A stretch of 14,341 nt of DNA, taken from contig JAPUKX010000113.1 in NCBI GenBank assembly GCA_027295435.1, positions 1 to 14,341 of the forward strand. Reading direction: 5' to 3'. Shown piece by piece: positions 1-6,889 of the stretch. The notes beneath the pieces are model-generated. The model saw nothing but the letters and a program-made list of their open reading frames with translations, had not been told where the DNA came from and made no database searches. Both the position numbers and the translations under genes were made by a program. Every line of letters starts with the position of its first letter. Position 1 is the stretch's first letter. The stretch is from Planctomycetota bacterium (lineage in GTDB: Bacteria; Planctomycetota; Phycisphaerae; Phycisphaerales; SM1A02).

Positions 1-641
1 CGCATGATCACATCGATCGACCGCATGGAATCATCATTGCCGGGGATGGGTATATCAACAAGGTCTGGATCACCATCCGTGTCGATCAAGGCGACGGTGG
101 GGATGTTCAGAATCCGTGCTTCGCGCAGAGCGTTGATCTCGCGCTTCACGTCGATGACCACCAGGCACCCCGGGTTCTTGGCCATGTGGCGGATTCCCTG
201 GAGATTCCGGGTGATCTTGCGCTGTTCGCGCTGCAACTGGGACGCCATCTTCTTTGAATAGTTTTCGATCTCGCCGGATTCTACCAGCCCCTCGAGCTCC
301 ACAAGCCGCTTGAGGCGCTCGCGGATTGTTCGGTTATTGGTCAGGGTTCCGCCGAGCCAGCGCTCGGTGACATAGGGCATGCCGACGTCGGCAGTGTATT
401 TCTCAACCGCCGCCCGAGCCTGCCGCTTGGTACCCACGAAACAGACGTCCTTTCCCTCGAACACGACCTGCTGTATGAACTTCTTGGCCAGCAGCAGGCC
501 TCGAACGGTCTGCCTGATGTCCATGATGTGAATCTTGTTCCGCACGCCGAAGATGTACTTGCCCATCTTCGGGTTCCAGGAGCTGCAGCGTTGGCCGAAG
601 TGAATGCCGGACTCGATGAGATCCTTGACCAATGAGGCCAT
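1..641 (-). CDS. rpsB: 30S ribosomal protein S2, 3' end beyond window
   Basis: Structural protein of the small ribosomal subunit. The visible 213 codons start MASLVKDLIESGIHFGQR and show S2 hallmarks: a W-x-P-K-M near residue 30, KIHIMDIRQT, the FVGTKRQA block, ERWLGGTLTN, and near the edge ALIDTDGDPD followed by PGNDDSMRSI. The frame is open to the left edge, so roughly the last part of the protein lies outside. The start at 641 is chosen because it has an AGGAGA ribosome-binding site ten bases upstream (652-657, reverse strand) and matches the usual S2 N-terminus. It lies downstream of pyrC on the same strand but has its own promoter candidate at 698-726. tsf, the usual next gene, would lie outside the window. 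Identification is secure. Confidence 0.97.
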   Translation of the reverse strand, partial: MASLVKDLIESGIHFGQRCSSWNPKMGKYIFGVRNKIHIMDIRQTVRGLLLAKKFIQQVVFEGKDVCFVGTKRQARAAVEKYTADVGMPYVTERWLGGTLTNNRTIRERLKRLVELEGLVESGEIENYSKKMASQLQREQRKITRNLQGIRHMAKNPGCLVVIDVKREINALREARILNIPTVALIDTDGDPDLVDIPIPGNDDSMRSIDVIM

Positions 642-697
642 GAACGGAATGTCTCCTATGGGAGGCGCGTCACACTCGCGGCGAAAGCAACGGCGGG

Positions 698-726
698 AGT
701 GTAGCCGCGGGACAGTGCTTGTTCAA
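698..726 (-). promoter_or_regulatory. Sigma-70-type promoter for rpsB
   Basis: On the reverse strand, TTGAAC (721-726) is followed by exactly 17 bases and then TACACT (698-703). Each box matches the sigma-70 consensus at four of six positions with ideal spacing. Transcription would begin near 691, giving a leader of about 50 bases before the rpsB start that includes its Shine-Dalgarno site. It sits between the pyrC stop and the rpsB start, so rpsB need not depend on pyrC transcription. Confidence 0.55.
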
Positions 727-751
727 CCGGACTCGCGGCGAAGGGCGGCGA

Positions 752-2071
752 TCACGTCTCGGCGCGGGCCCGGGCGCGCATCAGCCTCAGCTCGCCCGCG
801 ACGATCGTGGCCACCGCCCTGCCTTGGACGTTCCAGCCGGTAAAGGGGCAGTTTTTCCCCCGTGAAGCGAACTCGTCGGGGTCGATCGTCCAGGGAAGTT
901 GAGGATCGATAACCGTCACATCCGCCGGCCCGCCCACGGCAAGCGCCCCAAGCCCCATGCGGTCCAGGCCCAGGAGTCTGGCCGGGTTGATGGTCATCAT
1001 GGCCAGCATCGCCGGCCAGTCGATCACCCCACGTCCATCGGGACCGCCGATCAACGCCTTGATATAAAGCGGAATGGCGCAATCGAGGCCGACGATGCCG
1101 AACGCGGCGTCCGCGAAGTCAACTTGCTTGCGATGCAGCGGGTGCGGTGCGTGATCGGTGGCGAGAATGGTGATCGTGCCGTCGGCAATGCCGGCCTTGA
1201 GCTGATCGATGTCGCTTGTGGTGCGCAATGGCGGGTTCACCTTCGCCATCGCGTTGTAGCCGTCGCAGAGGTCTTCGGTGAGCAGCAGATGGTGGGGGGT
1301 CACCTCGGCGGTGACGGGTTGAGCTTCGGCGCGGGCCCGGCGGATGATCTCCACCGAATCGCCGCTGGAAAGATGCTGAGCGTGATATCGGCACCCGATG
1401 GAGCGGTTCAGCCGAATGTCGCGCTCGATGATGATTTCCTCGGCAACCCCCGGCCAACTGGTCAGGCCCAGGCGGGTGGCGAGCGGCCCCGCGTTCATGT
1501 CCGCGTGCCGCGTCAGCGTCGGGTCCTGGCAGTGTTGCATGAAGCATCGGCCGGCGGCATGGACGGTGCGAAGGACTTTGTCCATCAGGCCGGCGTCGGC
1601 GACGCAATGTCCATCGTCGGTGAAGGCGACGGCCCCGGCCTTGGCCATGCCCGCAATCGCCGCCAACTGCTCGCCCCGGCGATCTTTCGTGGCACAGCCG
1701 GCCACGAACAGCCGCGCACCTTTGGCCCGCTCGCCCTTGCTTCGCAGCAACTCCACGAGTGGGGTGCAGTCAATCGGCGGCTTGGTGTTGGGCATGCAGC
1801 AGACGGTCGTGAACCCGCCGTTGATCGCGGCGGCGCTGCCCGTCTGGATCGTCTCCTCGTGGTCCGGATGAGGCTCGCGCAAATGCACATGCACATCGAT
1901 CAGCCCCGGGGCGACGATGCATCCTTCGGCATCGATCCGTTGCACGTCGCGGCCGGGCGATACCCGGTCAATCTCGATGACGACATCGTCGGAGATCAGC
2001 ACGTCCGCCGTCTGGTCGAAGCCACTGGCGGGATCGATGACCCGCCCGCCATGGATGAGAAGTTGACTCAT
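752..2071 (-). CDS. pyrC: Dihydroorotase (class I)
   Basis: Third step of de novo pyrimidine synthesis: reversible cyclisation of carbamoyl-aspartate to dihydroorotate in the cytoplasm. The 439-residue length fits class I enzymes. All expected metal and catalytic residues are visible: the DVHVHLREP motif with His61 and His63, Asp152 in AFTDDG (the bridging residue that replaces the carboxylated lysine in class I), His180 in FMQH, His233 in AQHLSSG, and Asp306 in ILATDHAPH. CMPNTKP (92-98) and KVNPPLR (277-283) are substrate-binding motifs. It should therefore be an active enzyme, not one of the inactive pyrC-like partners found beside pyrB. No pyrB adjoins it. It is divergent from uvrC. No clear Shine-Dalgarno site precedes the ATG, but a -10-like TACACT lies nine bases before it. 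Confidence 0.96.
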   Translation of the reverse strand: MSQLLIHGGRVIDPASGFDQTADVLISDDVVIEIDRVSPGRDVQRIDAEGCIVAPGLIDVHVHLREPHPDHEETIQTGSAAAINGGFTTVCCMPNTKPPIDCTPLVELLRSKGERAKGARLFVAGCATKDRRGEQLAAIAGMAKAGAVAFTDDGHCVADAGLMDKVLRTVHAAGRCFMQHCQDPTLTRHADMNAGPLATRLGLTSWPGVAEEIIIERDIRLNRSIGCRYHAQHLSSGDSVEIIRRARAEAQPVTAEVTPHHLLLTEDLCDGYNAMAKVNPPLRTTSDIDQLKAGIADGTITILATDHAPHPLHRKQVDFADAAFGIVGLDCAIPLYIKALIGGPDGRGVIDWPAMLAMMTINPARLLGLDRMGLGALAVGGPADVTVIDPQLPWTIDPDEFASRGKNCPFTGWNVQGRAVATIVAGELRLMRARARAET

Positions 2072-2080
2072 GGCGCGGAT

Positions 2081-2086
2081 AGTGTA
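2081..2086 (-). promoter_or_regulatory. Candidate -10 box of pyrC
   Basis: TACACT on the reverse strand ends nine bases before the pyrC ATG, so initiation would fall about three bases before the start codon, an almost leaderless mRNA. No recognisable -35 box is seen 16-18 bases further upstream, and no Shine-Dalgarno site is present. The same GCTACACT octamer forms the -10 region of the rpsB promoter. Confidence 0.35.
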
Positions 2087-2102
2087 GCGGCAGTTGGGGA
2101 TG

Positions 2103-2127
2103 AGCCGGGACGCGACGCGTCCCGGCT
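2103..2127. promoter_or_regulatory. Near-perfect 25-base palindrome between pyrC and uvrC
   Basis: Twelve-base arms (2103-2114 and 2116-2127) are exact reverse complements around a single central base. The core is GGGACGCG / CGCGTCCC. It lies between the candidate -10 boxes of the two divergent genes: 17 bases upstream of the pyrC box and 22 bases upstream of the uvrC box, overlapping where the -35 regions would be. It could be an operator for a dimeric regulator, a dispersed REP-like palindrome, or an RNA hairpin. The position favours an operator but the sequence alone does not decide. Confidence 0.5.
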
Positions 2128-2148
2128 ATCCATGGTCGCATCCGAACC

Positions 2149-2154
2149 TAGAAT
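2149..2154 (+). promoter_or_regulatory. Candidate -10 box of uvrC
   Basis: TAGAAT (five of six consensus positions) lies eight bases before the uvrC ATG at 2163. Initiation would fall at or one to two bases before the start codon, so the mRNA would be leaderless. No good Shine-Dalgarno site is present in the gap. No TTGACA-like -35 box is evident. Confidence 0.45.
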
Positions 2155-2162
2155 CCGCAGCG

Positions 2163-3524
2163 ATGAGCACCACGGCCGAATCGCGCGAGGATCAGCTCCA
2201 GCGAATGGCTGAGAAAGCCAGGGGCTTGCCCAAGACGCCGGGCGTTTATCTGATGAAGGACGCGGGCGGGACGGTGATTTACGTGGGCAAGGCCGGGTCG
2301 TTGCGCAGCCGCGTCGGCTCCTACTTTGTGCCTTCGGTCGATCTGGGCCCCAAGAAGCAGCCGATGCTCGATCTCGTTGACGACTTCGACGTGATCGAAT
2401 GCGAAGGCGAGTGGGAAGCGCTGCTCATGGAGGCTCGGCTGATCAAGGATACCCGGCCGAGGTTCAACTCGCAGCTGACCGACGACAAGACGTTTCCTTA
2501 TCTGGCCATCACGATGCGGGATGATTTCCCGGGGGTGTACATCACGCGCACGCCGGCTGAATCGCAGTTCAAGGGCGCAAAGATCTATGGTCCGTTTACA
2601 TCCGTGTATGCCCTGCGTGAGGCGGTTCAACTGCTCCAGCGGGTGTTCAAGTACCGTACTTGTACGTTGGACATCGCCGAGGGCGACCCGAAGAATGAGC
2701 ACTTTCGCCCTTGCCTGCTGCATTCGATCGGCCAGTGCACCGCTCCGTGCGCGAACAGGATTTCCAGGGACGACTATCGCCGCGACATCGAGCGGTTTGT
2801 GCGATTTATCGCCTCCAAGCGCAGCGTGATGATCCGCGAGCTTCGCCACGAAATGGAGCAGGCAGCCAAGTCGTTGGAATACGAAAGGGCGGCGACACTG
2901 CGTGACCAGATTCGGGCGATCGAGAAACTCGACGACCGAGAGAAGCGGCGTAAGAGTCATCAATACGATTGGCAGCCGGAGGTCACAACGTTTGCGGTCG
3001 ATCCCTCGGCCGGGTTGCAGTCGCTGCAACGGATGTTGGGTATCGACAATCCCATTCGCTGCATGGACGCGATCGACATCGCGCATTTAGCCGGGGGCGA
3101 GACGGTGGGCTCGAAGGTGTGTTTCATCGACGGCCGGCCGTTCAAGGACGGCTACCGCCGATACCGTGTTCGTACAGCGGGCAACGACGACTACGCGGCG
3201 ATTCGGGAAGTGGTCACTCGGCGGTACCGCGAAGCGGGTGAACGCGCTGAGTTATATCCCGATGTGATCCTGGTTGACGGCGGCCTGGGACAGTTGCATG
3301 CGGCGCTAGAGGCGTTTGAGCAACTCCAGGCCAAGCCGCCGATGGTCATCAGCCTGGCTAAGAAAGAAGAGTTGATCTACGTGCAGAAGAGGAGCAACCC
3401 GATCAAGCTTGGGCGCGCGAATCCAGGGTTGAAGTTGTGCCAGGCCATGCGTGACGAGGCGCACCGCTTCGCGCAGCATTACCACCACATCCTGCGGCGC
3501 AAGAGTGTGTTGGAGGAGGATTGA
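2163..3524 (+). CDS. uvrC: Excinuclease ABC subunit C, short form without HhH domain
   Basis: Nuclease of nucleotide excision repair, making the two incisions around a lesion with UvrB. In order (453 residues): GIY-YIG domain (about 22-105; PGVYLMKD, IYVGKA, Glu90 in LLMEARLIK); four cysteines (167, 184, 192, 196) matching the iron-sulfur cysteines of UvrC, including RPCLLHSIGQC; UVR motif (about 222-257) for UvrB contact; and an RNase H-like domain with acidic/His residues Asp305 (IDIAH), Asp372 (LVDGG) and His434 (DEAHRF). The protein ends nine residues after HHILRRKS, just where most UvrC proteins of about 600 residues continue into a helix-hairpin-helix DNA-binding domain. No such domain is encoded in any frame just downstream. 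The 2163 ATG fits the family N-terminus; an in-frame start at 2094 would overlap the promoter region and add 23 unconserved residues. Confidence 0.95.
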   Translation: MSTTAESREDQLQRMAEKARGLPKTPGVYLMKDAGGTVIYVGKAGSLRSRVGSYFVPSVDLGPKKQPMLDLVDDFDVIECEGEWEALLMEARLIKDTRPRFNSQLTDDKTFPYLAITMRDDFPGVYITRTPAESQFKGAKIYGPFTSVYALREAVQLLQRVFKYRTCTLDIAEGDPKNEHFRPCLLHSIGQCTAPCANRISRDDYRRDIERFVRFIASKRSVMIRELRHEMEQAAKSLEYERAATLRDQIRAIEKLDDREKRRKSHQYDWQPEVTTFAVDPSAGLQSLQRMLGIDNPIRCMDAIDIAHLAGGETVGSKVCFIDGRPFKDGYRRYRVRTAGNDDYAAIREVVTRRYREAGERAELYPDVILVDGGLGQLHAALEAFEQLQAKPPMVISLAKKEELIYVQKRSNPIKLGRANPGLKLCQAMRDEAHRFAQHYHHILRRKSVLEED

Positions 3525-3532
3525 TCGCCCTC

Positions 3533-3562
3533 GAGGACTGGTCACTGAAGTGACCAGTCCTC
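3533..3562 (+). terminator. Strong hairpin after uvrC
   Basis: Perfect 14-base inverted repeat (3533-3546 and 3549-3562) with two central bases, beginning eight bases after the uvrC stop. There is no T tract on either side, so it is a terminator-like or mRNA-stabilising hairpin, not a classical intrinsic terminator. Being symmetrical it could act on both strands, also at the 3' end of the small minus-strand gene that ends at 3625. Confidence 0.6.
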
Positions 3563-3624
3563 CCGTTCACCGATCGAATCTCACTGTCACTATTGGTGCA
3601 TCCGCTCGTCGTCAGCCGGAGTGC

Positions 3625-3870
3625 TCATGCCGATCGCTTCCGGAGGTAGGCTCGAACCCGTTGGGCAAGGTCTCGGCCGTGATGCACTTCAACAAAGAGC
3701 AGCTTCCGCTCAAGTTCGGACAACTCCGGATGGGCCCGGGCAATGGCCTGCATGGCACGCCAACGAGCCTGATTGCTCAATTGGGAAGCGAGTTGCGCTC
3801 GACGATCAGGGCTGGCCTGACGAAGCAGCTGGAGCTGCACGCGGGCGGCGTCCGGGTGGGTGTCGTTCAC
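3625..3870 (-). CDS. Small hypothetical protein, 81 residues
   Basis: I do not recognise a named family with confidence. The protein is charged and predicted helical, with no signal peptide or membrane segment. Its centre and C-terminus (ARWRAMQAIARAHPELSELE, then LLFVEVHHGRDLAQRV) resemble a loose class of short bacterial proteins with a '(R/I)xxHPELSexE...LA.(K/R)V' pattern that are often left as hypothetical. The GTG start at 3870 is chosen because a perfect TATAAT (3877-3882) sits six bases upstream; the longer open frame reading through that box would extend across the divergent gene's start. It would thus be a leaderless mRNA. It is convergent with uvrC and divergent from the DUF167 gene by 49 bases. 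Confidence 0.7.
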   Translation of the reverse strand: MNDTHPDAARVQLQLLRQASPDRRAQLASQLSNQARWRAMQAIARAHPELSELERKLLFVEVHHGRDLAQRVRAYLRKRSA

Positions 3871-3876
3871 GCGAGC

Positions 3877-3882
3877 ATTATA
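3877..3882 (-). promoter_or_regulatory. Perfect -10 box TATAAT of the 81-aa gene
   Basis: TATAAT on the reverse strand, then six bases, then the GTG at 3870. The expected initiation point coincides with the start codon. No -35 box is evident at the normal distance. This is the best -10 match in the window and stands out in GC-rich DNA. Confidence 0.55.
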
Positions 3883-3919
3883 CGATCCCCCCGTCGGAAC
3901 CTGGTGAGGCTGCAATGCC

Positions 3920-4234
3920 GTGAATGGATTTCGCATTGAACAAGCCGGCGAGGATGTGCTGATCTGGATCAAAGCGGTCCCGGGGGCGTCGCGCAATGAG
4001 ATCGCCGGCGTCATCGGCGATCGCTTGAAGGTCCGCATCAGTGCTCCGCCCGAGGGCGGCAAGGCGAACAGAGCAATCTGCAAGATCGTCGCCCAGGCGC
4101 TGGGCGTGAAGACACAGCATGTCACGATTGAGAAAGGTCAGACGAAGCTGGAGAAACTACTGTGCGTGAGCGGTGTCGATGCGCAGATGGTGGGATTGCG
4201 CCTCGCGAAGCCGCAGGTGGCAATGGGAGATTGA
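3920..4234 (+). CDS. DUF167 / YggU family protein
   Basis: Small conserved cytoplasmic protein of unknown biochemical role, 104 residues, the usual size. It shows the family pattern: IKAVPGASRNEIAG (about 17-30), LKVRISAPPEGGKANRA (36-52), then a helix and HVTIEKGQTKLEKLL. The start is GTG at 3920: no ATG is in frame near the family N-terminus, and a GGTGAGG stretch (3903-3909) can serve as ribosome-binding site. The gene is divergent from the 81-aa gene and convergent with ftsH, whose stop lies ten bases beyond its own. The family assignment is firm; the function is not known. Confidence 0.92.
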   Translation: MNGFRIEQAGEDVLIWIKAVPGASRNEIAGVIGDRLKVRISAPPEGGKANRAICKIVAQALGVKTQHVTIEKGQTKLEKLLCVSGVDAQMVGLRLAKPQVAMGD

Positions 4235-4251
4235 CGCGTGCTTATTACGCG
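4235..4251. terminator. Small hairpin at the convergent DUF167/ftsH junction
   Basis: CGCGT (4235-4239), seven bases, ACGCG (4247-4251). It starts right after the DUF167 stop and overlaps the ftsH stop codon. Five-base stem without a T tract; at best a weak bidirectional terminator, and possibly chance. Confidence 0.25.
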
Positions 4252-6323
4252 GGGCTGGGCATGACGTCGCCGGTGGGTTCTTCGCCGGATGGTTCGTCTG
4301 AAGCGGGTTTGGCATCATGGGCTGGGGGCGTGGCGGTCTGGGCGGCCTCCTTCTCCAGCAGCTCGGCGACCGTGGGCTTGTCCAGCCGATCGCCGCGCAC
4401 AAGCCGCATGACCTCTTCGCCCTGAAGGGTCTCATACTTCAAGAGCGCTTCGGCGATGGCCGTCGCCTGGTCCCAGTTCGCCTCGATGATGTGCTCGGCG
4501 TCGGCGTAGGCCTCGTCGATGAGGCGCTTGACCTCCTCGTCGATGATCCGTGCCGTCTCGTCGGAGTAGTCGCGCTCGGGAATGAGCACCTCGCGGCCAT
4601 CGGTGCCGGCGTAATGGACAAACCCCAGCCGGTCGGACATGCCCCATTGGAGGATCATGTGCCGGGCGAACTGGGTGGCCTGCTCGATATCCATGGCCGC
4701 GCCGGAGGAGATGTCGCCGGTCTTGCGCTTCTCAGCGATGCGCCCTCCGCAAAGAACTTGCATCGTGTCCCGCAAGTACCGGCGTCCGAAGCCATAACGA
4801 TCCTTTTCGGGCAGGCTGAAAGTGGCGCCGATGGCTTGGCCGCGAGGAATGATCGTCACCTTGTGGAGGGGATCGGCGTGCTTGGCCAGGGACTGAACGA
4901 GGGCGTGTCCCGCTTCGTGGTACGCGGTGGCCACCCGTTCTTCTTCTTCGATCTTTCGGCTCGTGCGAGCCCGTCCGAAGCGGACCTTGTCGCGGGCTTC
5001 CTCCAGGTCGGCCATCTCCACATAGTCTTTGTCGGCCATAGTGGCGAGGATGGCGGCCTCGTTGATGACGGCGGCAAGATCGGCCCCGGAGAACATCGGG
5101 GTTCCCCGGGCCAGGCGCTCCAGGTCCAGCCCCGGCTCCATCGTTACCTTCTTGGTGTGTACGGCGAGGATTTGTTTGCGGCCCAGCAGGTCCGGCAGGG
5201 ACACGACCACCTGTCGGTCGAACCGGCCGGGGCGGGTCAACGCGGGATCGAGCACATCGGCTCGGTTGGTCGCGGCGATGACGATCACCTGATCGTTGGC
5301 TTCGAAGCCGTCCATCTCGACGAGGATGGCGTTGAGCGTCTGCTCGCGCTCGTCATGGCCGCCGGTGGTGAACCCGCCGCCGCGGCGCCGCCCGACCGCG
5401 TCGATCTCGTCCAGGAAGATGATGCATGGAGAGTTGTCCTTGGCCTGCTTGAACAGATCACGCACCCGGCTGGCGCCAACGCCGACGAACATCTCCACGA
5501 AGTCCGATCCGGAGATGGAGAAGAACGGAACGTCGGCCTGGCCGGCGATCGCCTTGGCCAGCAGGGTCTTGCCGCACCCGGGCGGACCCACCAAGAGCAC
5601 GCCGCGGGGTATTCGGCCGCCGAGTCGCTGAAACTTTTTCGGAGCCTTGAGAAACTCGACAACCTCCTCGACTTCCTCCTTGGCCTCATCGACGCCGGCC
5701 ACATCGTGGAAGGTGACGTTGACGCTCTCCTTGGTGGCCATCCGGTGCCGGGACTTGCCGAAGCTCCCGAGCATGCCTCCCGGGCCGGCCCCGGCGGAGC
5801 GCATCGAGCGGGCGATGAAGAACCAGATCAACAGGATCAACAGAATGAACGGGGCAAGAGTGATCAGCAGTTGCACCCACACGCTTGTGCCGGTGTCAGC
5901 CTTCCAGTTCACGGGCATGGTGTCGAGCTGGTTGAGATAGAACTCGCGATTGGCCGCGTCAATGCGAACCCACGCTCGTATGCCTTCTTCGCTGGGCGGG
6001 AGTCCTTCGATGCTGCCGGGTTTCAGGACTGCGGTGATGCGGTCGTCGTGTACGACGACCACTTCGTTGTTCTTGATGTGGCCGTGCTCGACGTGGAGCT
6101 TGAACTCCCGCCAGCTTTCGATTTCGACGCCTCGCCCCTTGGTGCCGTTGAGCAGCACGAACAGCATGATCAACAGGGCGAGAATCATCACCCAGCTCAT
6201 CAGGCCGCGGCTGAGCTTCACCGGAGGCGGGGGCATGGGCCCCTTGCCGCCACCGCTGCCGCCGCTTCCTTTGGGTGGGGTGTCCGGCGACTTGCGGTCA
6301 GCTTTCTTGGGATTCTCTGCCAT
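4245..6323 (-). CDS. ftsH: ATP-dependent zinc metalloprotease FtsH
   Basis: Membrane-anchored AAA+ protease that degrades misfolded membrane proteins and regulatory substrates (in enterobacteria also LpxC, balancing LPS synthesis). 692 residues: a hydrophilic Pro/Gly/Lys-rich N-terminus (1-36), membrane helix about 43-58, a periplasmic region, a second helix about 148-170, Walker A GPPGCGKT (246-253), pore loop FVGVGA (279-284), Walker B IIFLDEID (301-308), arginine fingers in RPGRFDR (364-370), zinc motif HEAGH (469-473) and third zinc ligand Asp545 in AMDIEQAT. All catalytic residues are intact. The C-terminal tail is acidic and Ala/Pro-rich. The ATG at 6323 lies 41 bases after the LptE-like gene on the same strand, so the two are probably co-transcribed; the ribosome-binding site is weak. 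Confidence 0.98.
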   Translation of the reverse strand: MAENPKKADRKSPDTPPKGSGGSGGGKGPMPPPPVKLSRGLMSWVMILALLIMLFVLLNGTKGRGVEIESWREFKLHVEHGHIKNNEVVVVHDDRITAVLKPGSIEGLPPSEEGIRAWVRIDAANREFYLNQLDTMPVNWKADTGTSVWVQLLITLAPFILLILLIWFFIARSMRSAGAGPGGMLGSFGKSRHRMATKESVNVTFHDVAGVDEAKEEVEEVVEFLKAPKKFQRLGGRIPRGVLLVGPPGCGKTLLAKAIAGQADVPFFSISGSDFVEMFVGVGASRVRDLFKQAKDNSPCIIFLDEIDAVGRRRGGGFTTGGHDEREQTLNAILVEMDGFEANDQVIVIAATNRADVLDPALTRPGRFDRQVVVSLPDLLGRKQILAVHTKKVTMEPGLDLERLARGTPMFSGADLAAVINEAAILATMADKDYVEMADLEEARDKVRFGRARTSRKIEEEERVATAYHEAGHALVQSLAKHADPLHKVTIIPRGQAIGATFSLPEKDRYGFGRRYLRDTMQVLCGGRIAEKRKTGDISSGAAMDIEQATQFARHMILQWGMSDRLGFVHYAGTDGREVLIPERDYSDETARIIDEEVKRLIDEAYADAEHIIEANWDQATAIAEALLKYETLQGEEVMRLVRGDRLDKPTVAELLEKEAAQTATPPAHDAKPASDEPSGEEPTGDVMPSPA

Positions 6324-6364
6324 GTGGATTGCTTTGGCCTTTCAGGCACCGGGCCGGGCGTCGA

Positions 6365-6889
6365 TCACCACTGTGCCCGCATTTCGGAGACGATGTCCCG
6401 AGCCAGACGTTGTACGACGGCGAACTCGCCCAGCTCAATTGGCTCACCGGTCGGCCTGGAGGGCACGAACAGGCCGTGGCCGGTAAACGACTCGCGCCCT
6501 AGCAGCGGCTCATCCGTCCGCAAATCCCTCCACTGAAAGTCGATCGTCACGCTGATGATGACTTCTTCACTCAATCCCGTGAGCCGAGACTTGGAGAGTT
6601 GGTCTCTCTCAACGTTGCGGATTCGTCCGGTAAGAATGCTATTCGCACGGTCGGCTGAAGTCACCTTGTACGGGGTCCGGGCCTCGATCTCCTTGATCAG
6701 CGCATCAGCGAGTTCGAATTCCAGATCGCGGTGAAACGTGCGGTTGTCGAAGATCTCGACGGCGATGGTGGTCACGTCTGCTGGAAACGGCGATACCGCG
6801 GCGTACCCTAGCGTGGGATCGGAGGCACAACTCCCTATCGACAGCGCCAAGAGCCCGCTGATGACACACCCAACGCCAAGCCGCGTCAC
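6365..6889 (-). CDS. lptE: LptE-like outer-membrane LPS-assembly lipoprotein
   Basis: 174 residues. The N-terminus has a hydrophobic signal ending in LSIGSC with Cys21 as the likely lipidated residue, so it is probably a lipoprotein. The body (AVEIFDNRTFHRDLEFELADAL, then GRIRNVERDQLS) follows the LptE/RlpB pattern: a beta strand, 'F.N.T...dlE..l..al..ei', then 'L.g.i....r...'. LptE plugs LptD in the outer membrane and helps deliver lipopolysaccharide. The start is GTG at 6889, overlapping the stop of the preceding TPR gene by four bases (GTGA), which implies translational coupling. Followed by ftsH. The lipoprotein call is firm; the LptE family call is likely but made by pattern, and the sequence is divergent. 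Confidence 0.72.
   Translation of the reverse strand: MTRLGVGCVISGLLALSIGSCASDPTLGYAAVSPFPADVTTIAVEIFDNRTFHRDLEFELADALIKEIEARTPYKVTSADRANSILTGRIRNVERDQLSKSRLTGLSEEVIISVTIDFQWRDLRTDEPLLGRESFTGHGLFVPSRPTGEPIELGEFAVVQRLARDIVSEMRAQW

Noticed and set aside
899..2212. Long plus-strand open frame (437 codons) opposite pyrC
   Set aside because: It mirrors the fully conserved pyrC gene and runs into the uvrC start; no recognisable motifs.
3525..3624. Hidden HhH domain of UvrC in another frame
   Set aside because: All three forward frames were read after the stop; two stop within about ten codons and the rest shows no HhH pattern.
4317..6536. Very long plus-strand open frame (739 codons) opposite ftsH
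   Set aside because: It is the antisense shadow of ftsH and the start of its neighbour; composition is typical of GC-rich antisense frames and no domain is recognisable.
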